Shown in pieces: positions 40,647 through 50,002 of a stretch of 64,000 bases of DNA. The stretch is from contig JAEWZY010000018.1 of assembly GCA_023394955.1 (NCBI GenBank), forward strand, positions 1-64,000. Direction: 5' to 3'. Source of the DNA: Bacillota bacterium (GTDB lineage Bacteria > Bacillota > UBA4882 > UBA8346). Positions within the stretch are counted from its first letter, which is position 1, and the number at the start of each line of letters is the position of its first letter. Below the pieces are notes generated by a model, which saw nothing but the letters and a program-made list of their open reading frames with translations, did no database searches and was not told where the DNA came from. Position numbers and translations under genes: made by a program.

Positions 40647-41018
40647 CTAACTCAACTCTCGGTTCAAGTATTCCCGGCGCATCCGGCGTAAGCGGCGGGT
40701 GTCGGCATACCGGGCGGAGGCTTTAAGTTTAAACCGGAGAAAGCTTTCCTTTTCTTCATACAGAACCTTGCCGTTGGTCGCTACTTCGAACATTAACAGG
40801 GGAGACGCTTTACTCAAATCCACCAGATCGATCCGGTCCCGGCGATAAAGAAAGATCAGGTCTTTTAAGAGCCGGAGTTCTTCATCTGGAGAAAGGCTTC
40901 GTTCAGCTTGATATGCTAGATCAATATCGCTTTCCGGCGTGAAACGCTCGGTGCCGTATGAACCGAAGGATAACAAGAGGTTAAGATGATATTTTTCAAT
41001 TAAAGGCGTTAGGTCCAT
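40647..41018 (-). CDS. mntA: MNT-type nucleotidyltransferase antitoxin MntA
   Basis: MntA is the minimal nucleotidyltransferase that modifies and neutralises HepT. The 123-aa protein has the signature GSYGTERFTPESDIDLAY (residues 19-36), with G19-S20 and catalytic D31/D33, and a later conserved acid in IDLVDLS. ATG 41018 follows GGGAGA by five bases; a longer frame (41048) is not supported. It is upstream of hepT and co-transcribed. The pair is an accessory module and may confer stability or phage defence. Confidence 0.88.
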   Translation of the reverse strand: MDLTPLIEKYHLNLLLSFGSYGTERFTPESDIDLAYQAERSLSPDEELRLLKDLIFLYRRDRIDLVDLSKASPLLMFEVATNGKVLYEEKESFLRFKLKASARYADTRRLRRMRREYLNRELS

Positions 41019-41060
41019 GGCGGTCTCCCAATGTTTGTCGGTGTACAATTTAATTTTAGT

Positions 41061-41171
41061 TTACCGGAGCGGTTTATTCAATCTTTTTTTCAGTTTCCTG
41101 GTTACGATTCGTTTAATAATCCCTACCACTTTTTTACTCATCCCTACGGGGGATTTAGATTTTTTCCTCAT
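41061..41171 (-). CDS. Possible 36-aa very basic peptide
   Basis: A minus-strand frame upstream of mntA encodes a 36-residue peptide with about 15 Lys/Arg (for example MRKKSKSPVGMSKKVVG). Its ribosome binding site is poor and length alone does not prove coding. If real it would bind nucleic acid or membrane. It lies between the serine hydrolase and the mntA-hepT pair, all on the minus strand. Confidence 0.2.
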   Translation of the reverse strand: MRKKSKSPVGMSKKVVGIIKRIVTRKLKKRLNKPLR

Positions 41172-41259
41172 GACTTTATGTTGTTTCCAATAAAAGAATA
41201 TTTTGGGATTAGGGATTGATTTCCAATTAGCTTCAAAAAGTTGGAATTTTTAGAGAATG

Positions 41260-42798
41260 TTAATTGAGTTTCGAGAGGAGAGGTTTGAAGTATAGAGGGA
41301 ACAACGCTGACAAAGACAAAACCAAAGCCAACAGTAAAATTGACAATCCAAGCTTACCGGAAATGGTAGGAAATACTGAAGTTATAAACAGATACTCTTG
41401 ATTAACACACCACCATAAGACAGAGAGCAAAATTACTGATAAACCGCTTTGTATCAAACGTAGGCGGCGGGATTGTTTCGCCAAGGGTCCAAACCGGCGT
41501 TTGCCGGAGATCAATCCTTGCCCCAGACGGTATCCTTGCCATGATACAACAAATAATATTAGGCCGATTAATGCCCCTACTATCTTCTCCCCCCAGATGA
41601 TTTTACCCATGCCGATCGAAGAGAATCCATTCCACTTGGCCCAATCCCTCAGTAGATAAGCAAAAAACGGCCAACTTCGCTGGCTGTTGGCGATAATAAC
41701 AATGCCGTCGCCTGTCTCCGGAACGGAATGAAAATGGGTCATCCAGCCGGAGCCCTGGCCGCCGTGGGAGACGCCCCGTATACCATTGGGAAAGGTCTCA
41801 ATAAAATGGCCTAATCCGTATGAATCAAATGCAAGGCTATAGAAGCCCGGCTTTTCGATCATTGGGGTATAAAGTTGGTTGATACTGTCGGAGGTAAGGG
41901 TTAAGCGAGCCGTATCGGAAAAGTCACTCATTCCGGCAGTGATGAAAGTCGCAATATCCTCAACGGTTGCGAACAGGCCGCCGGAGGCTTTTTCAGGATA
42001 AATATATACCGGGATGGGATTGGCTTTTAAGTCGTACCCAAAGGGGACAGCCGGGATCAATTCTGCGCTCCATGTGAAAATGGAGTCCCGCATTCCTAGT
42101 GGAAGCAGGACTTCCGCTTTCATATATTCGGCAAAGTCACGGCCGGTAACCTTTTCGATTAACAACTCAAGTAAGTTAAATCCGGTATTCGAATAAGAAA
42201 AAGCGGTTCCCGGCTCACGGATCAGCCGGACTTCCTTGGATAAACTTTCTTCCAAGCCAGGCACCGCTTTCTTGGGGGAATAACGCACTCCGACGGTCCC
42301 TAAAGGCAGACCGGCGTTATGGCTAAGTAGCTGTCTTATCGTTACCTTTTCCTTTGCATATTTCGACTTGGGAAATGTCCAACCGCCTAAATGTTGTTCA
42401 ACCGGATCGTCTAAGCCGATCCGGCCTTGTTCGACTAATTTCATTACGCCCCAAGCGGTGACTGATTTTGAGATGGATTCTACCCGGCAACAGGTATTGA
42501 CAGTCATCTTTCGGCCTGTTTCAAGGTGAGCATAACCATATGCCTTGGACCAAGGGATGGCGGCGTTTTTAACCAGAGCGACATTGACTCCGGGGATATC
42601 ATACTTTTCCATCAAGAATGGAATACGTTCATCAAGATAGGCGGTGAAGTCTTCTAGAGAAGTGTCCTGATCTACTTCACCAATAAGGTGAAGTTTGAAA
42701 ACGAATATTACCAGCGAGAAAGAGAGTGTTAAGACGATTAATATCTTAATCCATAAATTGTTTACCGGGTTTAATGAAACTATATTTTTAAGATCCAT
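41260..42798 (-). CDS. Membrane-anchored serine hydrolase, beta-lactamase (class C)-like
   Basis: The 512-aa protein has an N-terminal membrane helix (about 17-35), an extracytoplasmic serine beta-lactamase/DD-peptidase-like domain (about 48-390) with SxxK as S108-I-S-K111 and YxN in SYSNTG, and three or four C-terminal membrane helices (about 400-505). The HGGQGSG near residue 345 may be the KTG-equivalent box. Such proteins are usually esterases or D-aminopeptidases rather than true antibiotic-resistance enzymes. ATG follows AGGAGTATATCGAG. Monocistronic, divergent from argH. Confidence 0.83.
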   Translation of the reverse strand: MDLKNIVSLNPVNNLWIKILIVLTLSFSLVIFVFKLHLIGEVDQDTSLEDFTAYLDERIPFLMEKYDIPGVNVALVKNAAIPWSKAYGYAHLETGRKMTVNTCCRVESISKSVTAWGVMKLVEQGRIGLDDPVEQHLGGWTFPKSKYAKEKVTIRQLLSHNAGLPLGTVGVRYSPKKAVPGLEESLSKEVRLIREPGTAFSYSNTGFNLLELLIEKVTGRDFAEYMKAEVLLPLGMRDSIFTWSAELIPAVPFGYDLKANPIPVYIYPEKASGGLFATVEDIATFITAGMSDFSDTARLTLTSDSINQLYTPMIEKPGFYSLAFDSYGLGHFIETFPNGIRGVSHGGQGSGWMTHFHSVPETGDGIVIIANSQRSWPFFAYLLRDWAKWNGFSSIGMGKIIWGEKIVGALIGLILFVVSWQGYRLGQGLISGKRRFGPLAKQSRRLRLIQSGLSVILLSVLWWCVNQEYLFITSVFPTISGKLGLSILLLALVLSLSALFPLYFKPLLSKLN

Positions 42799-43160
42799 CT
42801 CGATATACTCCTTTACAACTAAAGATTTCTAACATGCCAATATTTTCATAGTGTTAAACATCCGCGGAAGCATGAAAAAAGCATCGTATTAAATTATCGG
42901 TTTTATTTATTCAACATTTATAATTGACTTTGTTAAATCATTAATTTAGCTCGTTTCGAAAATAATCGCGAAGGGTTTAACGGGTTATCTTCAAAACGTA
43001 AGTTCCAATTTAACGAAGTGAGCATAATAAAAACATTTAATCCGGATTTCCGGAAGAATCGAAAACTTCCCCCCTAAAAAAGGATTTGAATCACTATTGT
43101 TGAATAACTGATACTGTTTTTAAAAAACAAACACCCTTTAGTGTTTCACGGAGGTTTGAC
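42799..43160. other. Divergent intergenic region upstream of argH
   Basis: No gene is seen in 360 AT-rich bases. TTGACT (42924-42929) has only a weak -10 (TAGCTC) at the right distance. Small hairpins are CCGG-ATTT-CCGG (43042-43053) and AAACAC/GTGTTT (43129-43146), the latter immediately before the argH ribosome binding site CGGAGG. I did not find a convincing ArgR operator. Confidence 0.35.
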
Positions 43161-44555
43161 ATGGAAAAAGCTTGGGGTGGGCGGTTTCAGAAAGAGACCG
43201 CTTCCTTGATGGATGATTTTCATTCCTCGATTCATTTCGATTGCCGGCTGGCCGAAGAAGATATCCGGGGCAGTATCGCCCATGCGGATATGCTGGGAGA
43301 GACCGGAATTATACCACGGTTGGAAGCCGATACGATCATCATCGGTTTAAAACGGATCTGGGAAAAAGTAAAAGCGGGACAGGTAGCCTGGGACCCAACT
43401 GCTGAAGACATTCACATGAATGTAGAGAAATTATTGATCCAGGAAATCGGCGAGTTGGGGAAGAAGTTACATACCGCCAGAAGCCGTAACGACCAGGTCG
43501 CTTTGGACGCCCGGCTCTATTTACGCACTGAAATATCAGCCGTCCAAACACTCCTCGAAGAATTGTTTCAAACCCTCTTAAAGATCGCCGCGGAGGAGCA
43601 AAAAACGATTATGCCCGGTTATACTCATTTGCAACGGGCCCAACCGGTTTTATTCGGCCATCACCTAATGGCCTATTTCGGGATGTTTCGCCGTGATTAC
43701 GAGCGGCTGGAAGACAGTTTGAAGCGGGTTGCGGTTTCGCCTCTGGGAAGCGGGGCTTTGGCGGGGACCGGGTTTTCGATCAACCGGGAACGGGTAGCCG
43801 AGGCCTTGGATTTTTCCGGGATTACCGCCAATAGCATCGACGGAGTCAGCGACCGGGATTTCGTGGCCGAATTTATTTTCGACGCCTCCTTAATAATGAT
43901 GCATCTATCTCGTTTCTGCGAAGAACTGGTGCTTTGGTCTTCGATGGAGTTTGGTTTTGTGGAGATGGATGACTCCTATAGCACCGGTTCCAGCATTATG
44001 CCGCAGAAGAAAAACCCGGATGTGGCCGAATTGGTCCGGGGAAAGACCGGGCGGGTCTATGGCGATTTAATCGCCGTCTTGACCGTGATGAAAGGCCTCC
44101 CCTTGGCTTATAACAAAGATCTGCAAGAGGATAAAGAAGCTCTGTTCGACGCTATCGACACCGTGAAGGGCTGTTTAAGGATTTTCATACCGATGCTGGA
44201 CACAATGACGGTTAACCGGGAACGGATGCTGGAAGCCACCAAAGACGGATTTTTAAATGCCACTGATCTAGCTGATTATCTGGTCGGCAAAGGGCTTCCT
44301 TTCCGGACCGCCCATGGGGTAGTCGGCAAGTTGGTCAAGTATTGCCTTGATAACCGGAAACGATTGGAGGAGCTTAGCTTGACGGAATTTCAGGCTGCGT
44401 CTTCCCTGATCGGCGAGGATATCTATCAAACCCTGGAGATCGAAAATGTAGTCCAAGTCCGTAACTCTTCCGGCGGGACCAGCTTTGACCAGGTGCGGCT
44501 GGAATTGGAACGGGCCGGGAAGTGGTTGGAATTAATAACGGATAAGAAGGAATAG
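43161..44555 (+). CDS. argH: Argininosuccinate lyase
   Basis: ArgH cleaves argininosuccinate to arginine and fumarate, the last step of arginine synthesis. The 464-aa protein has normal length, the N-terminal KAWGGRFQKETASLMDDFHSSI, the HTARSRNDQVALDAR block, TGYTHLQ-like GYTHLQRAQP, and the fumarase/aspartase signature GSSIMPQKKNPD. ATG is preceded by CGGAGG with seven-base spacing. argG is absent from the window; usually it precedes argH. lysC follows 57 bases later in the same direction, so argH-lysC-apt may form a transcript ending at the 46413 terminator. Confidence 0.96.
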   Translation: MEKAWGGRFQKETASLMDDFHSSIHFDCRLAEEDIRGSIAHADMLGETGIIPRLEADTIIIGLKRIWEKVKAGQVAWDPTAEDIHMNVEKLLIQEIGELGKKLHTARSRNDQVALDARLYLRTEISAVQTLLEELFQTLLKIAAEEQKTIMPGYTHLQRAQPVLFGHHLMAYFGMFRRDYERLEDSLKRVAVSPLGSGALAGTGFSINRERVAEALDFSGITANSIDGVSDRDFVAEFIFDASLIMMHLSRFCEELVLWSSMEFGFVEMDDSYSTGSSIMPQKKNPDVAELVRGKTGRVYGDLIAVLTVMKGLPLAYNKDLQEDKEALFDAIDTVKGCLRIFIPMLDTMTVNRERMLEATKDGFLNATDLADYLVGKGLPFRTAHGVVGKLVKYCLDNRKRLEELSLTEFQAASSLIGEDIYQTLEIENVVQVRNSSGGTSFDQVRLELERAGKWLELITDKKE

Positions 44556-44612
44556 GCAAGAGGCGCGAGGCAACTTGTATTATTAAATTTAAACTAAAAA
44601 AGGATGAATCAG

Positions 44613-45800
44613 ATGAGGATTATCGTACAGAAATTCGGAGGCACCTCGGTCGCTTCTCCCGAAGGACGGGAGCGGGCTTTAGCTAAAATACTCAAGGCTA
44701 AAGAGGAAGGGTTTTCCGTAGTGGTAGTCGTATCGGCCATGGGACGGAAGGGCGATCCTTACGCCACCGACACCTTGATCAATTTAATCAAGAATATCGG
44801 CGCGCCGGTCGATGCTAGAGATATGGATTTATTGATTTCTTGCGGCGAAATTATTTCCACGGTAGTTATGGCCCAAACCTTGGAAAAGTCAGGCCATCCG
44901 GCGATAGCCCTCAGCGGAGGGCAAGCGGGGATCATTACCGATCAGAACTTCGGTGAAGCCCAGATAGTTAAGGTCAATCCCGAAAATATCCTGCGGCGTC
45001 TTGGCGAAGGCAACATCGTGGTCGTAGCCGGTTTTCAAGGGATGACTTCCGACGGTGATATCACCACTTTGGGCCGGGGCGGTTCGGACACGACCGCTAC
45101 CGCGCTAGGTTCAGCCCTCGAAGCGGAGCTGGTCGAGATTTACACTGATGTGGACGGAGTGATGACCGTTGATCCCAAAATTATTCCTGAGGCCAAGATT
45201 CTACGGGAATTGACCTATCAGGAAATCTGCGAGATGGCCAACAATGGCGCCAAAGTAGTCCACCCGCGGGCAGTGACCATTGCCAGGGATAAAAAGGTGC
45301 CCGTCAAAGTAAAGAGCACTTTTACCGAAGACGGCGGGACCCTGATTCACGATGGGAAAACAGCGCGGGTCATTACCGGGATCGCTTATCAAGCCGGCAT
45401 CGGCCGGGTTCTGGTAAAATCAAATAACGGCCAACTTAAGGCGGGAGATTCGGTCCGGATTTTCAAGGTTTTGGCTGAGGCTGGGATCAATGTGGATATG
45501 AATTCGATCTCCCCGGGGCAAGTCAGTTTTGTAGTTAAACAGGAGGCTTTAGGCCGGGTGGATGAATTATTGTCCCCGGACTTTAAGATGGAGTTATTGC
45601 CGAATTGCGCCAAGATCGCTTTGATAGGAGTTGGGATGCAAGATGTGCCGGGAATCATGGCCCGGGTGGTAGAGACCCTTCATCAACACCAGATCGACCT
45701 CTTTCAAACAGTGGACTCGGAAATAACCATCTCTTGTTTGGTCCCTGAAGAGCAAATGGACCAAGCTATTAAAGTATTATATAATGAATTCCAACTTTAA
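44613..45800 (+). CDS. lysC: Aspartokinase
   Basis: Aspartokinase phosphorylates aspartate, the entry to lysine, threonine, methionine and diaminopimelate. The 395-aa protein has the kinase domain (about 1-245) with KFGGTSVAS, TLGRGGSDTTA and the ACT pair at the C-terminus (about 265-395; EAGINVDMNSISPGQVSF, MQDVPGIMARV). This is the alpha-plus-beta type, normally feedback-regulated by lysine and/or threonine. ATG 44613 is used with AAAGG nine bases upstream; ATG 44604 overlaps that site. No lysine riboswitch is seen upstream. Confidence 0.95.
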   Translation: MRIIVQKFGGTSVASPEGRERALAKILKAKEEGFSVVVVVSAMGRKGDPYATDTLINLIKNIGAPVDARDMDLLISCGEIISTVVMAQTLEKSGHPAIALSGGQAGIITDQNFGEAQIVKVNPENILRRLGEGNIVVVAGFQGMTSDGDITTLGRGGSDTTATALGSALEAELVEIYTDVDGVMTVDPKIIPEAKILRELTYQEICEMANNGAKVVHPRAVTIARDKKVPVKVKSTFTEDGGTLIHDGKTARVITGIAYQAGIGRVLVKSNNGQLKAGDSVRIFKVLAEAGINVDMNSISPGQVSFVVKQEALGRVDELLSPDFKMELLPNCAKIALIGVGMQDVPGIMARVVETLHQHQIDLFQTVDSEITISCLVPEEQMDQAIKVLYNEFQL

Positions 45801-45812
45801 GGAGTGATCGTC

Positions 45813-46334
45813 GTGGAGATAAGATCATTAATCAGAGAAGTGCCTGATTTTCCCAAGCCGGGAATCAGCTTTAAAGACATTACCACTTTACTGAAGAATG
45901 GGGAAGCTTTACGTTATGTGATCGATCAATTTGCCACCCATTTTCAGGGCGCTAATCCCGACGTGATCGTTGGAGCCGAATCGCGGGGGTTTCTCCTAGG
46001 CGCTCCACTCGCATATAAACTGGGTAAGGGGTTCGTGCTGGTCAGGAAACCGGGAAAACTCCCGGCTGCTACTGAAAAGGTCACCTATGAACTGGAGTAC
46101 GGCCAGGATTCGTTGGAGATCCATCTCGATGCCGTCAAACCCGGACAAAGAGTGTTGATTGTGGATGACTTGTTGGCTACCGGCGGCACTATCTCCGCCA
46201 CCGCCGAATTAGTTAAACGGCTGGGCGGAGTGATCGTCGGGTTCGCTTTCATCATTGAACTGGATCCCTTAAAAGGCCGGGATAAGTTAGCCGGGTATGA
46301 TGTGCTAAGTCTGGTTCATTATGATGAAGATTAA
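45813..46334 (+). CDS. apt: Adenine phosphoribosyltransferase
   Basis: Apt salvages adenine with PRPP to AMP. The 173-aa protein has the N-terminal IREVPDFPKPGISFKDITTLL, GAESRGFLLGAPLAY, the catalytic-loop segment KPGKLPA and the PRPP-binding motif VLIVDDLLATGGT. The GTG start (45813) has AAGGAG eight bases upstream; the earlier GTG at 45804 overlaps it. It follows lysC by 12 bases, an unusual pairing since apt commonly lies next to relA or recJ. The transcript ends at a clear terminator. Confidence 0.95.
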   Translation: MEIRSLIREVPDFPKPGISFKDITTLLKNGEALRYVIDQFATHFQGANPDVIVGAESRGFLLGAPLAYKLGKGFVLVRKPGKLPAATEKVTYELEYGQDSLEIHLDAVKPGQRVLIVDDLLATGGTISATAELVKRLGGVIVGFAFIIELDPLKGRDKLAGYDVLSLVHYDED

Positions 46335-46412
46335 AGTTTAGCTAAAGCAGTAGTCAGCAGTGACGGATGACGATTTTGGTTTAAATATTAGCGTTGGATT
46401 GGTATAATAAAT

Positions 46413-46433
46413 GCGGCTGACAAAGCCGCTTTT
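46413..46433 (+). terminator. Intrinsic terminator after apt
   Basis: GCGGCT/AGCCGC stem with a 5-base loop followed by TTTT. A TATAAT at 46403-46408 just before it has no acceptable -35. Confidence 0.75.
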
Positions 46434-46478
46434 GATATATAAAAAATTATTTTCTCAATAACTTACTCAGGTGTTGAT

Positions 46479-47207
46479 ATGGCTATACAGGGTTGGGATT
46501 TAATGGGCCGGGCGCTTCAGGATTTTTATCTCCAAAAGGACCCGGGGATCTGTTTAAAAGTCCATAGCGATTGCAGCGGGATGGAAACTTTACCGGTGGA
46601 ATTATTCTTCCGCCAGGATTCAAACTTGCCGGATCTGGAAAGATACGCTTTGGATCTTTGCCAAGGCCGGATCGTAGATGTGGGCGCCGGAGCGGGTTGC
46701 CATAGTTTGATCTTGCAGGAACGAGGCCGCCGGGTAACTGCGGTGGATATTTCCCGTGACGCGGTAAAAGTCATGGCTGGGCGGGGCCTAAGGCATACTT
46801 TGGCCGTTGATATCAGGCATTGGGTACCGGAAGAGAAATTCGATACGGTCTTAATGCTGATGAACGGTATCGGACTAGTAGGGGATCTGTTCGGCCTAAA
46901 GGATTTTTTGGATCGCGCCCCAGGGTTAATAGGGCCGGCCGGCCAATTATTGTTGGATTCCACGGATTTTACTCTTTTTCCTGAATTCATGGGAATATGG
47001 GGAGCGGCTCTACTCAAACGGAGCTATTACTTCGGTGAGGTAGAGTATAGGATTGAATATCAAGACCAAGTAAGCGAAGCTTACAAATGGTTATTTGTCG
47101 ACCAGCAAACTTTGGCGGAGTATGCCCGGAAGGCGGGTTGGTTTTGTCAGGTCATGTTCGAGGAAGAAGGGCAGTATTTGGCGAGATTGATTAGGCGTGA
47201 GCCATAA
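46479..47207 (+). CDS. SAM-dependent class I methyltransferase
   Basis: The 242-aa protein has the Rossmann methyltransferase motifs: motif I IVDVGAGAGCHSL (about residues 65-77), acidic motif II VTAVDISRDAV, and motif IV FDTVLMLMNGIGL. The N-terminal helical part (MGRALQDFYLQ) and the C-terminal beta segment are seen in a subgroup of uncharacterised small-molecule methyltransferases. The substrate is unknown. The start is ATG with CAGGTG seven bases upstream. It is separated from apt by a terminator and converges on an amidohydrolase gene. Confidence 0.82.
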   Translation: MAIQGWDLMGRALQDFYLQKDPGICLKVHSDCSGMETLPVELFFRQDSNLPDLERYALDLCQGRIVDVGAGAGCHSLILQERGRRVTAVDISRDAVKVMAGRGLRHTLAVDIRHWVPEEKFDTVLMLMNGIGLVGDLFGLKDFLDRAPGLIGPAGQLLLDSTDFTLFPEFMGIWGAALLKRSYYFGEVEYRIEYQDQVSEAYKWLFVDQQTLAEYARKAGWFCQVMFEEEGQYLARLIRREP

Positions 47208-47221
47208 GGCATAAGGCAAGA

Positions 47222-47254
47222 GAAGCACTGACAATACTCATGCTTCGCGTTTTT
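47222..47254 (+). terminator. Probable terminator after the methyltransferase gene
   Basis: GAAGCA/TGCTTC stem (47222-47246) with a 13-base loop followed by GCGTTTTT. It lies between convergent genes. Confidence 0.45.
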
Positions 47255-47258
47255 CGTT

Positions 47259-48092
47259 TTATGCCTGATTCAAAAGTTCAATGCAATTTTGGCCGTAGAT
47301 CCGTTCTTTAGCGGCAGTTGAAAGCCAAGGGATCTGCTCCAATGATTCCAATTCCTTTTGGGGAGTATTTAACGGATAATCACTTCCGAAGAGGATTTTG
47401 GAAGGATCATGTTTGGCAAGGATTTTTTTTAGTATTTCCGGTTGAATGAAAGGCAAAGCGCTTGAGGTATCTAGGTAGAGGTCTTTTCCGGCCAGGACCT
47501 CTAAAACCTCATCCCAGAAGAATAACCCGCCCATGTGGGCGGCGATGACTTTTAGTTTGGGGAATTTCATTAAGATAGCGGCTACTTTCCGAGGAGTGCT
47601 GAAATTAAGGGGACTAACTCTAGGGTCGCCTACATGGATCATCAAAACGAAGCGGCCACAGATTTCTTCAAAAAATGGGTTGAGCCTGGGATCGGCCAAG
47701 TCGATTCCTTGAAACTCAGGATGAAGTTTGATCCCTTTAATCCCGGCAGTTCTGAGCCGGTTGATCTCAGCCAGCCAGTTAGGGTCAGCGGGATGGTAAG
47801 CGCCGAATGGGATTACCTGGGGGACTTGCTTTTGGCCTGTTAATTGTTCCAGTTCCGCCTTGGACTTGGAAGCAATCTTTAAAACCCAGTCGTTGGCAGG
47901 TTTGGCCTGTTCCGGTTTGGTGGCGGCCACCAACAGAATAAAAGCGTCCAACTTTCCTTGATTAGCGGCGTCAATTAGGTCGGATAAACGTCCGCCGTTG
48001 GTGGTTGGCATTTGATAATAATGGATCAATTGTTGGACAGCCTTAGCCGCGATTTTATCGGCAAAGGCGTGGGCATGGCAGTCAAGGAACAT
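47259..48092 (-). CDS. Amidohydrolase 2 family metal-dependent hydrolase
   Basis: The 277-aa TIM-barrel protein has the amidohydrolase metal-site residues: DCHAHAF at the N-terminus, K/H in KGIKLHPEFQG, H in MIHVGDPR, AAHMGG and the catalytic Asp in LFGSDYPLNTP. Family members are decarboxylases or hydrolases of ring or amide compounds; the specific reaction here cannot be inferred. ATG follows AGAGGG. It is monocistronic, divergent from the radical SAM gene, and convergent with the methyltransferase. Confidence 0.85.
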   Translation of the reverse strand: MFLDCHAHAFADKIAAKAVQQLIHYYQMPTTNGGRLSDLIDAANQGKLDAFILLVAATKPEQAKPANDWVLKIASKSKAELEQLTGQKQVPQVIPFGAYHPADPNWLAEINRLRTAGIKGIKLHPEFQGIDLADPRLNPFFEEICGRFVLMIHVGDPRVSPLNFSTPRKVAAILMKFPKLKVIAAHMGGLFFWDEVLEVLAGKDLYLDTSSALPFIQPEILKKILAKHDPSKILFGSDYPLNTPQKELESLEQIPWLSTAAKERIYGQNCIELLNQA

Positions 48093-48256
48093 GGTACGAC
48101 CCTCTTTTCAATTATTAGTTGATTCGGTTTTAAAATCGGAAATCCTTTGGGAAAACATGAAGAAATCATTACAAATCCGCAACTTCCCATCACAAAGAGG
48201 AATTTAACTATGAGTGGTAAATAATAAAATAAAGATACTTTACGAAGGTCCGAATA

Positions 48257-50002
48257 ATGAAAATCTTATTAACCGCTCTCAATGCAAAATTCGTCCATAC
48301 CTCATTAGCCCTCTGGTCCCTCTACCAGTTTTGCCGGAAGGATTATCCGGGATTAAAGTTTCGGGAGTTCAATATTAATCAGGATTTAGCTTGGGTATTC
48401 GGGGAAATCTATTCGGAAAGAGCCGATGTGATCGGTTTTTCCTGCAATATCTGGAATATTGAGCAAACCTTGATCTTAACAAAAAGACTGAAGGTATTAG
48501 CGCCCCAGACGCTTATCATTTTAGGGGGACCGGAAGTCTGGGCGGAACCGGAAGCGGTTTTAGCTAAGAACCCGCAGCTGGATTTGGTAATCATCGGCGA
48601 AGGTGAAGTTACCTTCCGGGAGTGGCTGGAACAGTATGCCAAAGGCCCCGCTGAATGGGAGAAGGTTTCCGGATTGGTCTTCCGGCAAGGTGAATCATTG
48701 ATTCGGACTCCGGCCCGAAAACCCATTGCCGACTTGAATCTGCTTCCCTTTCCTTATCCGGAGGATTTATCCGAATTCCGTCAAAAATTGGTTTACTACG
48801 AAACTTCGCGGGGTTGCCCCAACCGTTGCCAATATTGTTTGTCCGCCAACGAACGGGGGGTCCGTTTTTTAAGCCTGGATCGGGTTAAAAAGGAAATGCT
48901 GAAGTTCATTGATGCCGAAATCGCCCAGGTTAAATTGGTGGACCGTTCTTTTAACTGCGATGTCAAGCGGGCCAAGGAAATCTGGGGTTTTTTACTGGAA
49001 CACCAGGGAGTCACTAATTTTCACTTCGAGATCGTCGGCGATTGGTTGGATGACGAATCCATCGCCATTTTGAGCGCTGCGCCGCGAGGTTTGTTTCAAT
49101 TCGAGATCGGCGTCCAAAGCACCAACCAAGAAACTCTCCGGTTGATCAGCCGCCGGATGGATTTTGACAAGTTAAAGCGGCAAGTATCGCTGTTGCGCCA
49201 GAATAGTAAAGTATTCATTCACTTGGATCTGATTGCGGGCTTACCGGGCGAAAATTACCAGTCATTTGCCGGTTCCTTCAACGACAATCTGCTCATCGGA
49301 CCGGACCGTTTGCAGCTTGGCTTTTTAAAGCTGCTGAAAGGTTCCGGTTTGCGTGAAAAGGCCGGCGAATTCGGCTATTATTTTACGGAAGAAGCCCCTT
49401 ACGAGGTCTTGGCCAATAGTTGGCTCACCTTTGAAGAGCTTTGGCGTTTGAAAACCATCGAAGACTTATTGGAACGCTATTATAACTCAGGCCGTTTTAT
49501 TGCCTCCTTTAAATACTTAATCGCCCGGACGGAGAACCCATTTCAGTTTTTTGAGGATTTCGCTTACTGGTGGAAGGGACGGGGATTGGATCAAAAGGCC
49601 CACAAAGGAAAGGACCTTTACCGATATTTACTGAGATTTCTGGAGACCCGGGACCAGGATCTGACAGCGATTCGAAATCTTTTGAAATTCGATCTGTTAT
49701 TGGGGGAGCGCTTGGTTGATTTGCCGGATTGGGCAGGACAACTAGGGCCGGAGTTGAAGAAGGGCAGCTACAGGTTTTGGCAAATCCCTGAAAACCGTGA
49801 ACGATATCTTCCGGAATGGTCCGGGCTTGAGCCGCGGGAGCTGCAAAGGAAAGTTTTATTCGCCGAATTTGAGATTGATCCGGAGGCGACGATTAGTAAC
49901 CCCTTAATTGAACAACCGCTGCAACGCACTTTGATTTTGTTCGTTTACGGCCGGGAGACGAACACATTCAAGCTCGACTGGGAGGAATTAAAAAATGTCT
50001 AG
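48257..50002 (+). CDS. B12-binding domain radical SAM protein (DUF4080)
   Basis: The 581-aa protein has an N-terminal cobalamin-binding-like domain (about 1-130, including LGGPEVWAEPEAVL), a radical SAM core with CxxxCxxC in TSRGCPNRCQYC (about 188-200), and a C-terminal DUF4080 region. The classical DxHxxG cobalamin loop is not obvious, so B12 may be bound base-off or not at all. Likely chemistry is methylation or another radical modification; the substrate is unknown. The ATG follows AAGGTCCGAATA, a modest ribosome binding site. The next gene overlaps its end by eight bases. Confidence 0.88.
   Translation: MKILLTALNAKFVHTSLALWSLYQFCRKDYPGLKFREFNINQDLAWVFGEIYSERADVIGFSCNIWNIEQTLILTKRLKVLAPQTLIILGGPEVWAEPEAVLAKNPQLDLVIIGEGEVTFREWLEQYAKGPAEWEKVSGLVFRQGESLIRTPARKPIADLNLLPFPYPEDLSEFRQKLVYYETSRGCPNRCQYCLSANERGVRFLSLDRVKKEMLKFIDAEIAQVKLVDRSFNCDVKRAKEIWGFLLEHQGVTNFHFEIVGDWLDDESIAILSAAPRGLFQFEIGVQSTNQETLRLISRRMDFDKLKRQVSLLRQNSKVFIHLDLIAGLPGENYQSFAGSFNDNLLIGPDRLQLGFLKLLKGSGLREKAGEFGYYFTEEAPYEVLANSWLTFEELWRLKTIEDLLERYYNSGRFIASFKYLIARTENPFQFFEDFAYWWKGRGLDQKAHKGKDLYRYLLRFLETRDQDLTAIRNLLKFDLLLGERLVDLPDWAGQLGPELKKGSYRFWQIPENRERYLPEWSGLEPRELQRKVLFAEFEIDPEATISNPLIEQPLQRTLILFVYGRETNTFKLDWEELKNV

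Noticed and set aside
41031..41219. 62-codon plus-strand frame over the mntA upstream region
   Set aside because: Phe-rich translation is the complement of Lys-rich minus-strand sequence; no ribosome binding site.
41260..42798. True class C antibiotic beta-lactamase
   Set aside because: Membrane topology with N- and C-terminal helices is typical of uncharacterised serine hydrolases rather than secreted AmpC enzymes.
45369..45800. Possible lysine riboswitch for lysC
   Set aside because: Only 57 bases separate argH and lysC and none of the lysine riboswitch conserved elements are present.
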